Below are positions 27,254 through 35,993 of a stretch of 64,000 nucleotides of DNA, piece after piece. The stretch is from Thiotrichaceae bacterium UBA973 (GTDB taxonomy: Bacteria; Pseudomonadota; Gammaproteobacteria; Eutrophobiales; Eutrophobiaceae), in assembly GCA_002292815.1 (NCBI GenBank), contig DBBX01000020.1, positions 1 through 64,000 of the forward strand. The letters run 5' to 3'. The number at the start of each line of letters is the position of its first letter. Positions within the stretch are counted from its first letter, which is position 1. A program made the translations under genes and the position numbers. The notes under the pieces are model-generated. The model worked only from the letters and a program-made list of their open reading frames with translations, was not told where the DNA came from and ran no database searches.

Positions 27254-28621
27254 ATGTTGACAAATTCGACAAATCAACGACAACTTTCTATAAGACCAGC
27301 AGCGGTTGCGGGACGTTTCTATCCCAAAAACGCGAGTCAGTTGAATCAACAGTTGGATATCTATTTATCTAACAGTGATGTCGATATCATCCCACCAAAG
27401 GCCATCATTGCACCACATGCCGGTTATATCTATTCAGGGCAGATTGCTGCTAATGCTTATAAAAACATCGAAAAATTAAGGACTCAAATTTCTCGAGTCG
27501 TTTTATTAGGTCCTGCGCATCGAGTTTACGTCAAAGGTATTGCCCTGCCCTCAAATACACACTTTGCAACACCTCTTGGTAATGTGCCGATAGAATCGAA
27601 TGTGCTGAAGCAATTAGAACATCATTCTTTTGTGCAGTTTTCAGATGCTGCACACGAACAGGAACACAGTCTTGAAGTACAACTCCCTTTTCTACAAAAA
27701 GTATTAAATGATTTCACTCTTATTCCATTATTGGTCGGTGATGCTGAACCTGATCAGGTCGCGACAATCTTGAAAGAGTTATGGGGCGGTGATGAAACAT
27801 TAATAATTGTAAGCTCCGATTTAAGTCATTTTCTTAATTATGAAACAGCCTGCGAAACTGATAGCAACACTAGTCGCCTAATCGAAAATTTCGACTATGA
27901 AAATATCGGCTCGAATCAAGCCTGTGGCTTTATGCCCATGCGTGGTTTATTGAAGTATGCACATGAAAAAAACATGTCAATTCAAACGATTGACCTTCGT
28001 AACTCAGCTGATACCGCGGGCACAAAAGATCGGGTGGTTGGCTATGGTGCCTATGCATTATTTAATAGTTCGATACTTAACGAAAATGACAAAGCCGTTG
28101 TTTTTGATGTTATCAATAAGAGCATCAAACAAGGCTTGGAGACTGGCCATCCTTACAATCCCGAAACAATAAATTATTCTGAACAACTACAAGAAAAGTA
28201 TGCTGTATTTATTACACTAAAACTTCATGGACAGTTACGTGGTTGTATCGGCACGACCGAAGCCACAATGCCTTTAATTAAAGCTGTTGCTCATTATGCT
28301 TATGCTGCTGCATTCTCTGATCCACGGTTTAAATCACTCTCTGTTGATGATTATAAACAAGTTGAAATTAGCTTATCGATTTTAACACCTGCCAAACCAT
28401 TACTTTTTAAAGACGAACAGGACCTAGTTGACCAGTTGAGGAAAAATGTTGATGGATTAATCATTGCTAAAAATAACGCCAGAGCAACCTTCTTGCCTGT
28501 TGTTTGGGAATCAATTGATAATAAGCAACAATTCCTGAATGAGTTAAAACGAAAAGCCGGTATCCAATCTTCTGTTCCACCAGATAAAGCCTGGCGTTAT
28601 ACTGCTGAATATTATTCGTGA
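27254..28621 (+). CDS. Fused AmmeMemoRadiSam proteins AmrB (MEMO1-like) and AmrA (AMMECR1-like)
   Basis: The 455-residue protein joins two domains. Residues 1 to about 275 are a MEMO1/LigB-like domain (RPAAVAGRFYP, IAPHAGYIYSGQIAANAY, LLGPAHRVYVKG, AHEQEHSLEVQLPFLQ, VSSDLSHFLNYE) whose His and Asp residues form the dioxygenase-like metal pocket. Residues from about 285 are an AMMECR1 domain with the hallmark LRGCIGTTEA. A radical SAM gene of the same system lies divergently at 26087-27169. The human homologues are implicated in signalling and a disease syndrome; the bacterial function is unknown. Confidence 0.92.
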   Translation: MLTNSTNQRQLSIRPAAVAGRFYPKNASQLNQQLDIYLSNSDVDIIPPKAIIAPHAGYIYSGQIAANAYKNIEKLRTQISRVVLLGPAHRVYVKGIALPSNTHFATPLGNVPIESNVLKQLEHHSFVQFSDAAHEQEHSLEVQLPFLQKVLNDFTLIPLLVGDAEPDQVATILKELWGGDETLIIVSSDLSHFLNYETACETDSNTSRLIENFDYENIGSNQACGFMPMRGLLKYAHEKNMSIQTIDLRNSADTAGTKDRVVGYGAYALFNSSILNENDKAVVFDVINKSIKQGLETGHPYNPETINYSEQLQEKYAVFITLKLHGQLRGCIGTTEATMPLIKAVAHYAYAAAFSDPRFKSLSVDDYKQVEISLSILTPAKPLLFKDEQDLVDQLRKNVDGLIIAKNNARATFLPVVWESIDNKQQFLNELKRKAGIQSSVPPDKAWRYTAEYYS

Positions 28622-28731
28622 GTCATAGAGACGTTTGGCAATTTTCTACAGATCCTTTTTTACATGCTCGACCACCGTTCTAAATAGTATTATCAAATTT
28701 TATATTCGATAAATTAGCCTCTGCTAATTAA

Positions 28732-29250
28732 GCATTACTGACATCAACAATAGAAAGACTTGCATTTTCAGGTTTGCATAATGTAGATCGGAAGATTGTA
28801 AATTGGCGCCTAATAAACGTACATTCTCAGATTTTCATAACTAAAATCACTTTGGTAATTTCTGCGTACGCCATATCAACACCGGAAAGATTAATACCTG
28901 ACAATTTCGTTCTATTTGGTAAACAAATAGATTTGTCTGTTGCACGATTTGAGGTAAATCAATCAAAAGTAGTCGTTACACACGTCAAACAACTTCCAGT
29001 CTGTTCAATCGAGATACCTGTCAAAGACAAACAGAATTTTGATTTGTTAAAGCTCGATATTCAAGCAGACAAGAAATGAAAATCTGATAATGAGGAACAG
29101 CAATTATGGAAAGTGAATTTCAAGATTAATTTTGATAACAAGGGAGCTATCTCTGCAAAGGTAACAAGGATAAATAACGAAGTTAGCACGGCGCTTAGTT
29201 CTGAAGATCAAACCCTTATCGCCTTCGCCTATATAATCAATGGTAAATGA
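28732..29250 (+). pseudogene. Decayed gene interrupted by an in-frame TGA
   Basis: One reading frame is open from about 28732 to a TGA at 29077-29079, then continues in the same frame without another stop to 29250. Both parts read like protein (VLFGKQIDLSVARFEVNQSK before the TGA; LWKVNFKINFDNKGAISAKV after it). The only start is a TTG at 28774 with no ribosome binding site, and nothing resembling a start follows the TGA. The simplest reading is a decaying gene of about 170 codons. The second part vaguely resembles the W-x-V-x-F repeats of FliK C-terminal domains, but this is not a firm match. The flanking bases 28622-28731 hold nothing I recognise. Confidence 0.4.
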
Positions 29251-29258
29251 ACAGATTC

Positions 29259-29804
29259 TTAACTCTGATCAGTTTGTTTGTTTCTTGCTTCATCAGCCTT
29301 ATGTTTATCGCCCAGCTTGTCATAAGCCTTGGCAATCAGCCCCCAATTCTTGGACTTCAAACTGTTATTACTCGCTGCTAAAGCATTCGATTTTCTTGCC
29401 ATAGCAATCGTTTGTTGCCATTGTTGCTGTTGAAAACGCACCATAGACAAACGATGCCACAACACTGCGTTTCTCGGCTCTATACGCAATGCTCGTTCTA
29501 TCGTTGCCGCTGCTTTAGCACTCTGCCCTTGTTCAGAATATTTATCTGCATCTCCAAGTAACGCAATGATTACTGGTTCTTGTTGCTTATTAACTTTTCT
29601 ACTTGCCTTGTTCTCGGTTTTTACTGGCTTATTCTTTATAGTCTGACTTTTGCTTGTAGGCGCGTTACGCTCCTCTACAGGAACTAATACTACTGACTTA
29701 GTTGCTTGTTCAGCACAAGCGCTAAGAAGCAACATAACAAGGACTAAAAATAAACGGCAATCACACATAATTAAAACCAGATTCAGATTCAGATTCAATT
29801 TCAT
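29259..29804 (-). CDS. Lipoprotein with tetratricopeptide-like repeats
   Basis: The 181-residue protein has a lipoprotein signal (MCDCRLFLVLVMLLLSAC; lipobox LSAC) after a short Leu/Asn repeat extension coded by three gattca repeats, so the internal ATG 12 codons in is another possible start. A Lys/Thr-rich linker (about 40-75) leads to TPR-like helices: IIALLGDADKYSEQGQSAKAAATIERALRIEPRNAVLWHRLSMVRFQ and WGLIAKAYDKLGDKHKADEAR. It begins right after the mrcB stop (TAA then ATG), so it is translationally coupled to the peptidoglycan synthase. An activator role like that of LpoB is tempting but unproven. Confidence 0.82.
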   Translation of the reverse strand: MKLNLNLNLVLIMCDCRLFLVLVMLLLSACAEQATKSVVLVPVEERNAPTSKSQTIKNKPVKTENKASRKVNKQQEPVIIALLGDADKYSEQGQSAKAAATIERALRIEPRNAVLWHRLSMVRFQQQQWQQTIAMARKSNALAASNNSLKSKNWGLIAKAYDKLGDKHKADEARNKQTDQS

Positions 29805-32084
29805 TTAATAACAATCAATAGTTGCAGGGGCATATTTCTTTATAAACGGATAGGACCTAGCTTGAGCACAAGAACTCTTGGGATTGCTCATATCGGGATA
29901 ATCCCGCCATTCAACTTCTTCAGGTTCAATCAATAATAGCGGTTCTGGTTTTATTTTTTTCATCATATCGAGCCATATTTGCATCGCACCAGTTGAACCC
30001 GTCAGTTTAGCCGTTTGATTATTGTCACGTCCAACCCAGACTACAGATAATACTCGATCACCAAAGCCTGCAAACCAACTATCACGCAACCCATTAGTCG
30101 TTCCTGTTTTTCCTGCTAGAGGTAGCAAGGAGGGTAGTTCACGCGTCAAGCGCTTAGCAGTACCGTTCTGAACAACTTCAGTTAACAAATATTGCGTCAA
30201 AAATGCTGTTTCAGGTTTTATATATTCGCGTACAGCCAGATCATATCGCCGTAAAGGCTGGCCATTACTATCCAATACCGAACGAATAGTCCGTAACGGG
30301 ATTTGTAGGCCACCACTGGCAATTGTTTGATACATTTGTGTCACTTCATAAGGTGAGAGATTCAGTGCACCAAGTAAAATTGATGGTAGCCGAGGTATCG
30401 CCGTGGTCACACCTAGGTTTTTTAAAGTTTGAATGACATTTTCAAGCCCCAGTGCCATACCTAGTCGTACAGTTGATAGGTTATATGATTTTGCTATTGA
30501 CCTTACTAAAGGAATATTGCCATGCGTTCTTTTGTCGTAATTATTAGGCTCCCAACGTTTTCCATTTTTTTGTTTTAATACTAGATGAGAGTCATCAAGC
30601 AATGACAGCACATGATATCGGGCTGGTCGATCTAATGCTGTCATGTATATTGCCGGTTTAATCAAAGAACCAATGGGGCGTTTCGCATCTAAAGCTCGAT
30701 TAAATGCATTTTTATCTTTATTCCTATCTCCAACCAGTGCAAGCACCTCACCACTATGTTGCTCAACAACAACCAAAGCCGATTGCAGAGTTCCTGGATT
30801 AAATCCTTTCTCTTTTTCTAATTTAGAAAGACTCTTCGTAACACTGTTTTGCGATATTTCCTGCTTATCTACATCTAACGTGGTGTGTATTTGTAAGCCT
30901 TCGTTTCTGAGGTCGTCAATACGATAATCCCGCTTTAGATGGCGTCTGACTAAATCAATATATGCTGGATATTTTGCGCTACTCCATCGCGGCTTAGCTG
31001 TTACACCCAGAGGTTTAGATGTTGCAAGTTTTAATTCTGTATGACTGATGAATTCTTGCTCCCATAATAAATTAAGCACAAGATTTCGACGTTTCAAAGC
31101 TCTTTCAGCTTGTTTACGTGGATTATAGAATGAGGCTCCTTTGACCATTCCGACTAATAATGCAATCTCCGCATTATTTAATTCAGCTAGTGGTTTAGAG
31201 AAGTAAAATTCTGCAGCGGTACCAAAACCATGAATGCTACGTTGGCCATTTTGCCCCAAATATATTTCATTGACGTAAGCACTTAAAATATTTTCTTTCG
31301 TGTAATGATATTCCAGCATCAATGCCATTAACATCTCGTTAATCTTGCGTGTAAACGTCCGTTCATGAGTTAAAAACATATTTTTAATTAATTGCTGCGT
31401 GAGTGTGCTGCCTCCTTGCGTCACTTTCCCTCTAATAATGTTGATATAGATTGATCGTAAAATACCGAAGGGATCTAGCCCGAAATGTTCAAAATAATGC
31501 CTATCTTCTACTGCAATTAATGCCTCTATTAACGTTTCGGGAATTTCCTTGTAGGTAATAAGAACACGATCTTCATCGTGCAACGGGAACACTTTGCCAA
31601 TTAAAGCCGGCGTCAACCTTATGATCGAAACGTTTTGACCGCTTATCATTTCAGTAATATCTGTGATTTGTTGGCCGTTGAATCGAATTTTCAATTTCTT
31701 TGCTGCTTCGGTGCCATCCCAATAATGAAATTGTCGCGTATAGACTTCAATCGTTGAACCACGGAGCCGAAATTGACCCGAACCTGTTAGTGTAGAAACA
31801 TTTTGATATGCGGCGCTTTTGAGCTTTTCAGTAACTAACTTTTGCCCATAACGCCGACCGGCATAAAGTTCCAATGGTTGTGCGTAGACTCTCGCCGGAA
31901 CAGACCAACGTTTTCCATCAAAATCTTTTCTAATCTGGAAATCAAGCCACACACAATAAGACAAAAAGACACAAACCAGAATAAATATTAGTTGCAGCAT
32001 CCATTTCTTTAATAAAGACGTGACCTTTTTCTTCTTTGACTGAGTTTTTTTTTGTTTTCGAGAAGTTTTGCGTTTTGTGGGCAT
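29805..32084 (-). CDS. mrcB: Bifunctional penicillin-binding protein 1B
   Basis: The 759-residue class A PBP polymerises and cross-links peptidoglycan. A Lys-rich cytoplasmic start is followed by one membrane segment (residues 26-48) and a UB2H-like region. The GT51 glycosyltransferase has EDRHYFEHFGLDPFGILRS and QGGSTLTQQLIKNMFLT. The transpeptidase domain has the SxxK serine in RPIGSLIKPAIYMTAL, SYN in AKSYNLSTVRLG, and KTGTTNGLRDSWFAGF. Length and order match MrcB/PonB. A TPR lipoprotein gene follows immediately. Confidence 0.95.
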   Translation of the reverse strand: MPTKRKTSRKQKKTQSKKKKVTSLLKKWMLQLIFILVCVFLSYCVWLDFQIRKDFDGKRWSVPARVYAQPLELYAGRRYGQKLVTEKLKSAAYQNVSTLTGSGQFRLRGSTIEVYTRQFHYWDGTEAAKKLKIRFNGQQITDITEMISGQNVSIIRLTPALIGKVFPLHDEDRVLITYKEIPETLIEALIAVEDRHYFEHFGLDPFGILRSIYINIIRGKVTQGGSTLTQQLIKNMFLTHERTFTRKINEMLMALMLEYHYTKENILSAYVNEIYLGQNGQRSIHGFGTAAEFYFSKPLAELNNAEIALLVGMVKGASFYNPRKQAERALKRRNLVLNLLWEQEFISHTELKLATSKPLGVTAKPRWSSAKYPAYIDLVRRHLKRDYRIDDLRNEGLQIHTTLDVDKQEISQNSVTKSLSKLEKEKGFNPGTLQSALVVVEQHSGEVLALVGDRNKDKNAFNRALDAKRPIGSLIKPAIYMTALDRPARYHVLSLLDDSHLVLKQKNGKRWEPNNYDKRTHGNIPLVRSIAKSYNLSTVRLGMALGLENVIQTLKNLGVTTAIPRLPSILLGALNLSPYEVTQMYQTIASGGLQIPLRTIRSVLDSNGQPLRRYDLAVREYIKPETAFLTQYLLTEVVQNGTAKRLTRELPSLLPLAGKTGTTNGLRDSWFAGFGDRVLSVVWVGRDNNQTAKLTGSTGAMQIWLDMMKKIKPEPLLLIEPEEVEWRDYPDMSNPKSSCAQARSYPFIKKYAPATIDCY

Positions 32085-32251
32085 TAAATAGGGTTGTTGA
32101 ATAAGATTTTATGATAATTCAGGGATAATCTTCCACTAGTTCACGCATAAACGTACATCGTTGGTATGCCCCTTAGCAATTGCTCCGGCATTGCTCAAAT
32201 AAGCTATATACACGGCGATACTCAAACGATAGACATTATATCCGTATAAAT

Positions 32252-32280
32252 AAAAAAAAAGGCCCCGTAAAAACGGGGCC
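32252..32280 (-). terminator. Rho-independent terminator after the histone-H1-like gene
   Basis: A perfect 8-bp stem (ggccccgt / acggggcc) with a 4-base loop is followed on the minus strand by nine T residues. It lies 35 bases past the extended frame's stop at 32315 and about 150 bases past the annotated stop at 32433. Confidence 0.93.
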
Positions 32281-32432
32281 TATCAGAAATTCAGAGAATC
32301 TCGCTTTGCCGACGTTAGACAGACTTTAGCAAGTGCTCAACTAACGCCCTTCGGCGTTTTTTCCTAGCATCAATGACTGCCCTGGCCTTTACTCTGCGTT
32401 CTTTATCGCGCTGACCAAGCGTCTTTTTCTGC

Positions 32433-32765
32433 TTATCTTCTTCTAGATTTTTTTTTGGCTTTCTTCTTAGCCTTTTTCTTAGCTGTTTTCTTTTTAGCCT
32501 TTTTCTTAGCTACTTTTTTCTTGGCCTTTTTCCTAGTGGCTTTTTTCTTTGCCTTTTTCCTAGTAGCCTTTTTCTTTGCCTTTTTCTTGGCTTTCTTCTT
32601 GGTCTTTTTCTTAGTAGCTTTTTTCTTTGCTTTCTTTTTAGCCTTTTTCTTGGCTTTCTTTCTAGCTACTTTTTTCTTTGCTTTCTTCTTAGCTACTTTC
32701 TTCTTTGCAGACCGTTTTGCGACTTTCTTTTTCGCAGTCTTCTTCTTTGCTTTTTTCTTTGCCAT
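32433..32765 (-). CDS. Lysine-rich histone-H1-like (AlgP-type) DNA-binding protein
   Basis: The 110-residue protein consists almost wholly of KKK, KKAKKK, KKVAKKK and KKATRKKAKKK repeats with Ala, Thr, Val and Arg, ending SRRR. This composition is that of bacterial histone-H1-like and AlgP C-terminal-type proteins, which bind DNA non-specifically and affect nucleoid structure; the role here is inferred. A gggag site precedes the ATG. A 9-A run near the 3' end (32448-32456) is followed in the +1 frame by about 46 more open codons (to a stop at 32315) rich in Lys and Arg. The true protein may therefore be longer. The opposite-strand Phe/Ala/Leu frame is an artefact of the repeats. Confidence 0.85.
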   Translation of the reverse strand: MAKKKAKKKTAKKKVAKRSAKKKVAKKKAKKKVARKKAKKKAKKKAKKKATKKKTKKKAKKKAKKKATRKKAKKKATRKKAKKKVAKKKAKKKTAKKKAKKKAKKKSRRR

Positions 32766-32970
32766 GTTTAGAGACTCCCCTAGAAACTGAATATTTGTAT
32801 TAACAAAATGAATATATACATTACATTAAACATACACGCAAACAATTATAGTCATGTTTTATCTTTTTTCTATAATTTTTTTTAAATTAATGTTTATAGA
32901 TCACAAAATTAATACTTTTTTGTCGTTTTATTTACAACAATTGATGTTAAACAAATCATTAGCAATAAGG

Positions 32971-33621
32971 TTATGTTAGTTGTGAAAGTATATCGTTCAT
33001 CACATCATTCACATCATTCATACCATTTACACTAACGTATTTTGTTTTAGACCCATCTTGATTTGCTAAGTCAGTATAATATTTTACTAACGGAGATGTT
33101 TGTTCGTGATAAACGTCTAAACGCTTCTTAACGGTCTCTTCTTTATCATCATCCCTTTGTACTATGTCTTCACCAGTAACATCATCCTTGCCTTCAACCT
33201 TCGGTGGATTGAACTCAACATGATAGGTTCTTCCAGAAGCTAAATGTGCTCTGCGGCCACTCATGCGGCTAACAATAGCACTATCTTCTACTTTAATTTC
33301 AACAACATATTCAACATCTATGTCTAAGCCAACCATGCCGTCAGCTTGCGCGATTGTTCTAGGGAAACCATCAAGTAGATAACCGTTTTCACAGTCGTCT
33401 TCATTAACACGCTCCTTTACCAAGCCAAGAATTAATTCGTCAGAGACTAAGCCACCGGCATCCATAACTTTCTTTGCTTCAAGTCCTAGCGGTGTTCCAG
33501 CACTCACTGCTGCACGTAACATGTCGCCTGTTGAGATCTGTGGAATGTTAAATTTTTCTTTTATCAAGTTTGCTTGAGTACCTTTACCTGCTCCTGGTGG
33601 TCCTAATAATATTATTTTCAC
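32971..33621 (-). CDS. adk: Adenylate kinase
   Basis: The 216-residue enzyme catalyses 2 ADP = ATP + AMP. MKIILLGPPGAGKGTQANLI is the P-loop. GDMLRAAVSAGTPLG binds AMP, LLDGFPRTIAQADG is the family signature, and HVEFNPPKVEGKDDVTGEDIVQRDDDKEETVKKRL is the LID region of the long form. It is preceded by a divergent Mth938-domain gene and separated from the H1-like gene by an AT-rich spacer of about 200 bases. Confidence 0.97.
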   Translation of the reverse strand: MKIILLGPPGAGKGTQANLIKEKFNIPQISTGDMLRAAVSAGTPLGLEAKKVMDAGGLVSDELILGLVKERVNEDDCENGYLLDGFPRTIAQADGMVGLDIDVEYVVEIKVEDSAIVSRMSGRRAHLASGRTYHVEFNPPKVEGKDDVTGEDIVQRDDDKEETVKKRLDVYHEQTSPLVKYYTDLANQDGSKTKYVSVNGMNDVNDVMNDILSQLT

Positions 33622-33708
33622 TTTTACTTTCCTCCCGTTTAGTATTCAAATATATATTTACTACATTGATATAATGATAATCATGTCAAAAATTAAGGCA
33701 AAAATCCC

Positions 33709-34089
33709 ATGAAGATTGAACTTGATAGCGAATTTTCTACTTCAAACAAAATTATTTCCTATTCTAACGATTCATTTAAATTAAAAGATACGCTTGTAGA
33801 AACAAATCTTGTTATCTCAAAGGATCGTTTAATTAAAAACTGGTTGGTAGATTCTTATCAAAATCTTGCAACGCAACATCTAGATCAAATCATTTCATGG
33901 CAACCAGAACTAATAATAATTGGTATCGGTAATGCACCAAGCTTTCCAAACCCTGAGTTAACTGCCCATGCTGCATCAAAAAACATAGGCCTGGAAATAA
34001 TGGACACAGGTGCAGCCTGTCGAAGTTATAACTTATTAGTTGATGAAGGCAGAGATGTCGTTGCCTGCTTGTTTCTATCTGATAATTAG
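33709..34089 (+). CDS. Mth938/DUF498-domain protein
   Basis: The 126-residue protein belongs to the Mth938-like (DUF498/NDUFAF3-like) family: LIKNWLVDS, LIIIGIGNAPSFPNPEL and GLEIMDTGAACRSYNLLVDEGRDVVACLF. In mitochondria the homologue NDUFAF3 helps assemble complex I; the bacterial function is unproven. It diverges from adk and its end overlaps the rpoS stop by 4 bases, tail to tail. Confidence 0.85.
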   Translation: MKIELDSEFSTSNKIISYSNDSFKLKDTLVETNLVISKDRLIKNWLVDSYQNLATQHLDQIISWQPELIIIGIGNAPSFPNPELTAHAASKNIGLEIMDTGAACRSYNLLVDEGRDVVACLFLSDN

Positions 34090-35093
34090 TTCTCCATATT
34101 TAAGGTATCAAGAGAGAGTCCTTCTCTTTCTAAAATTTGCCGCAAACGCTTGATCGCCTCAATCTGAATTTGTCTGACCCGTTCTCGGGTGACACCTAAT
34201 TCATTACCAATCTCTTCCAATGTGGATATTTCACTACCATGAAGGCCAAAACGCCGTTCAACGACGGCGCATTGTTTATCACTAAGTAGATTCAACCAGG
34301 CATCGATATGCTCTTTTACATCATTATTTTGCAATAGTCGTGATGGATCCAGATTATGTTCGTCCGGCAATGTATCTAGCAGGGTGTTATCCGAATCATA
34401 AGGACTAGGACTATCAACAGAAGTAGTTCGCGCATTTAAACCGAGCATGCGCTCCACAACTTCAATCGGTTGATCGAGCATTTCAGCAACATCTTCCGGG
34501 CTCGGTTCACGATCAAGCGTTTGTGCAAGCTTTCGTGCTGCTCGTAAATAAATATTGATCTCTTTTACAACATGGATAGGCAAGCGTACTGTTCGCGTCT
34601 GATTCATCAATGCCCGCTCGATTGTTTGCCTTATCCACCAGGTCGCGTATGTCGAAAAGCGAAAACCTCTTTCTGGGTCAAATTTCTCAACAGCACGAAT
34701 CAACCCCAGATTTCCTTCTTCTATTAAATCTAGTAGAGCAAGGCCACGATTCATATAACGACGCGCAATTTTTACGACGAGACGCAAATTACTTTCAATC
34801 ATGCGTTTTCTAGCGCTTTCATCACCCTTTAATGACTTTCGTGAGAAATAAACTTCCTCTTCAGCAGTCAATAAGGGTGAAAAACCAATCTCATTCAAAT
34901 ACAAACGCGTTGCATCCAGGTCGCCAGATGTAACTGGTGCTGCTTCAGTAATTATTTTTTTAGTGTGTTTCTCATCGCCCTTTTCATCAATCCCGCCGAC
35001 ATCTTCCAATTCTTCATTGCTCAAGGAAGCGTCATCGCTCTCATTATCTTTTGATTTTTGTGCTGATTTTGAGTTTGTCGTATCGTCTTTCAT
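34086..35093 (-). CDS. rpoS: RNA polymerase sigma factor RpoS
   Basis: The 335-residue stationary-phase/general stress sigma factor has an acidic N-terminal extension, region 1.2 (DLDATRLYLNEIGFSPLLTAEEEVYFSR), region 2 (NLRLVVKIARRYMNRGLALLDLIEEGNLGLIRAVEKFDPERGFRFSTYATWWIRQTIERAL), region 3 and region 4 (TLEEIGNELGVTRERVRQIQIEAIKRLRQIL). nlpD lies directly upstream and pcm-surE beyond it, the classic arrangement in which one rpoS promoter usually lies within nlpD. The N-terminal part is longer than in E. coli RpoS. Confidence 0.95.
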   Translation of the reverse strand: MKDDTTNSKSAQKSKDNESDDASLSNEELEDVGGIDEKGDEKHTKKIITEAAPVTSGDLDATRLYLNEIGFSPLLTAEEEVYFSRKSLKGDESARKRMIESNLRLVVKIARRYMNRGLALLDLIEEGNLGLIRAVEKFDPERGFRFSTYATWWIRQTIERALMNQTRTVRLPIHVVKEINIYLRAARKLAQTLDREPSPEDVAEMLDQPIEVVERMLGLNARTTSVDSPSPYDSDNTLLDTLPDEHNLDPSRLLQNNDVKEHIDAWLNLLSDKQCAVVERRFGLHGSEISTLEEIGNELGVTRERVRQIQIEAIKRLRQILEREGLSLDTLNMEN

Positions 35094-35116
35094 ACAACCA
35101 CCGTTACGATAAATAC

Positions 35117-35983
35117 TTATGCACGTTTTTTAGGCAGATGCTTGGTAGGCGTAATAGGTTTACCATTCTTACGTATTTCAAAATGGAGCACCGTACGACC
35201 GGTGTGGTCTTGTCCCATTTCAGAGATTTGCTGACCAGCGTTAACTCTATCTCCTTCCTTGACCAAAAGTTTGCTGTTATATGCATAGGCACTCAGATAC
35301 GTTTCATTATGTTTTATGATAATAAGCTTACCATAACCGAGAAGTCCACTCCCACTGTATACAACTTCGCCAGCAGCCGCAGCTTTTATACGCTGCCCAG
35401 ATTTGCCAGAGATATCTATCCCTTTTTTTGATGTAGGTGAATTAGATTTGACTAATTTTCCTGTTGTCGGCCACGACCATTTAATGGGTCCTTTTGGTAA
35501 AGCCGCCTTGGGCTTGTTTTTTTGCGCAACAACATTTGTTTTTTTAACTGGCTTTTTAGATGTTGCTTTAGTTACTGGTTTTGGTGACGGAGGAGGTGCT
35601 TTTTTTACAATTACCTTTGGTTTTATCGGGTCAACTTTCTTTTGAAGAATGGGTTTTAAACGAATGAGTTGTCCTGGATAAATCGTATAGGGGGAATTGA
35701 TCTTGTTCCAGCTTGCTACCGCTTTATAATCATGATTATAACGCCAGGCAATTGAATATAAGGTGTCACCTTTACCAACTATATGGTAACCCGATTTATT
35801 CTGTATAGTTGATTTAGCTTTTGGCGCTGGCTTTGATTGTTTGCTTGTACCGCGTTGAGTTGTTGTCGGCGCTGTTTCTTTAACTTCACCACGATTAGCG
35901 ACCGGGGCTACACCCACTCCAGAACATGCCTGTAGCAAGATAATAATTAACAAATAAATTACATTCTTATAACAAGATCTCAT
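35117..35983 (-). CDS. nlpD: LysM and M23-domain lipoprotein NlpD
   Basis: NlpD activates the division amidase AmiC. Taking the ATG at 35983 (behind aaggg) gives 288 residues with a lipoprotein signal MRSCYKNVIYLLIIILLQACSG. A LysM domain (YHIVGKGDTLYSIAWRYNHDYKAVASWNKIN) is followed by a Pro/Lys-rich linker and a LytM/M23 domain (WSWPTTGKLVKSNSPTSKKGIDISGK, then HFEIRKNGKPI). The M23 zinc ligands look degenerate (GIDISG where active enzymes have GxDxxxxxG), in line with NlpD being a catalytically inactive activator. Confidence 0.93.
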   Translation of the reverse strand: MRSCYKNVIYLLIIILLQACSGVGVAPVANRGEVKETAPTTTQRGTSKQSKPAPKAKSTIQNKSGYHIVGKGDTLYSIAWRYNHDYKAVASWNKINSPYTIYPGQLIRLKPILQKKVDPIKPKVIVKKAPPPSPKPVTKATSKKPVKKTNVVAQKNKPKAALPKGPIKWSWPTTGKLVKSNSPTSKKGIDISGKSGQRIKAAAAGEVVYSGSGLLGYGKLIIIKHNETYLSAYAYNSKLLVKEGDRVNAGQQISEMGQDHTGRTVLHFEIRKNGKPITPTKHLPKKRA

Positions 35984-35993
35984 CCTATCCCTT

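Noticed and set aside
32342..32364. Terminator-like hairpin aacgcc-cttc-ggcgtt followed by T on the plus strand
   Set aside because: No plus-strand gene ends here, and the bases are explained as codons of the extended H1-like frame.
32455..32790. Long Phe/Ala/Leu-rich plus-strand frame opposite the H1-like gene
   Set aside because: It is the complement of AAG/GCC-type lysine and alanine repeats; no independent start signal.
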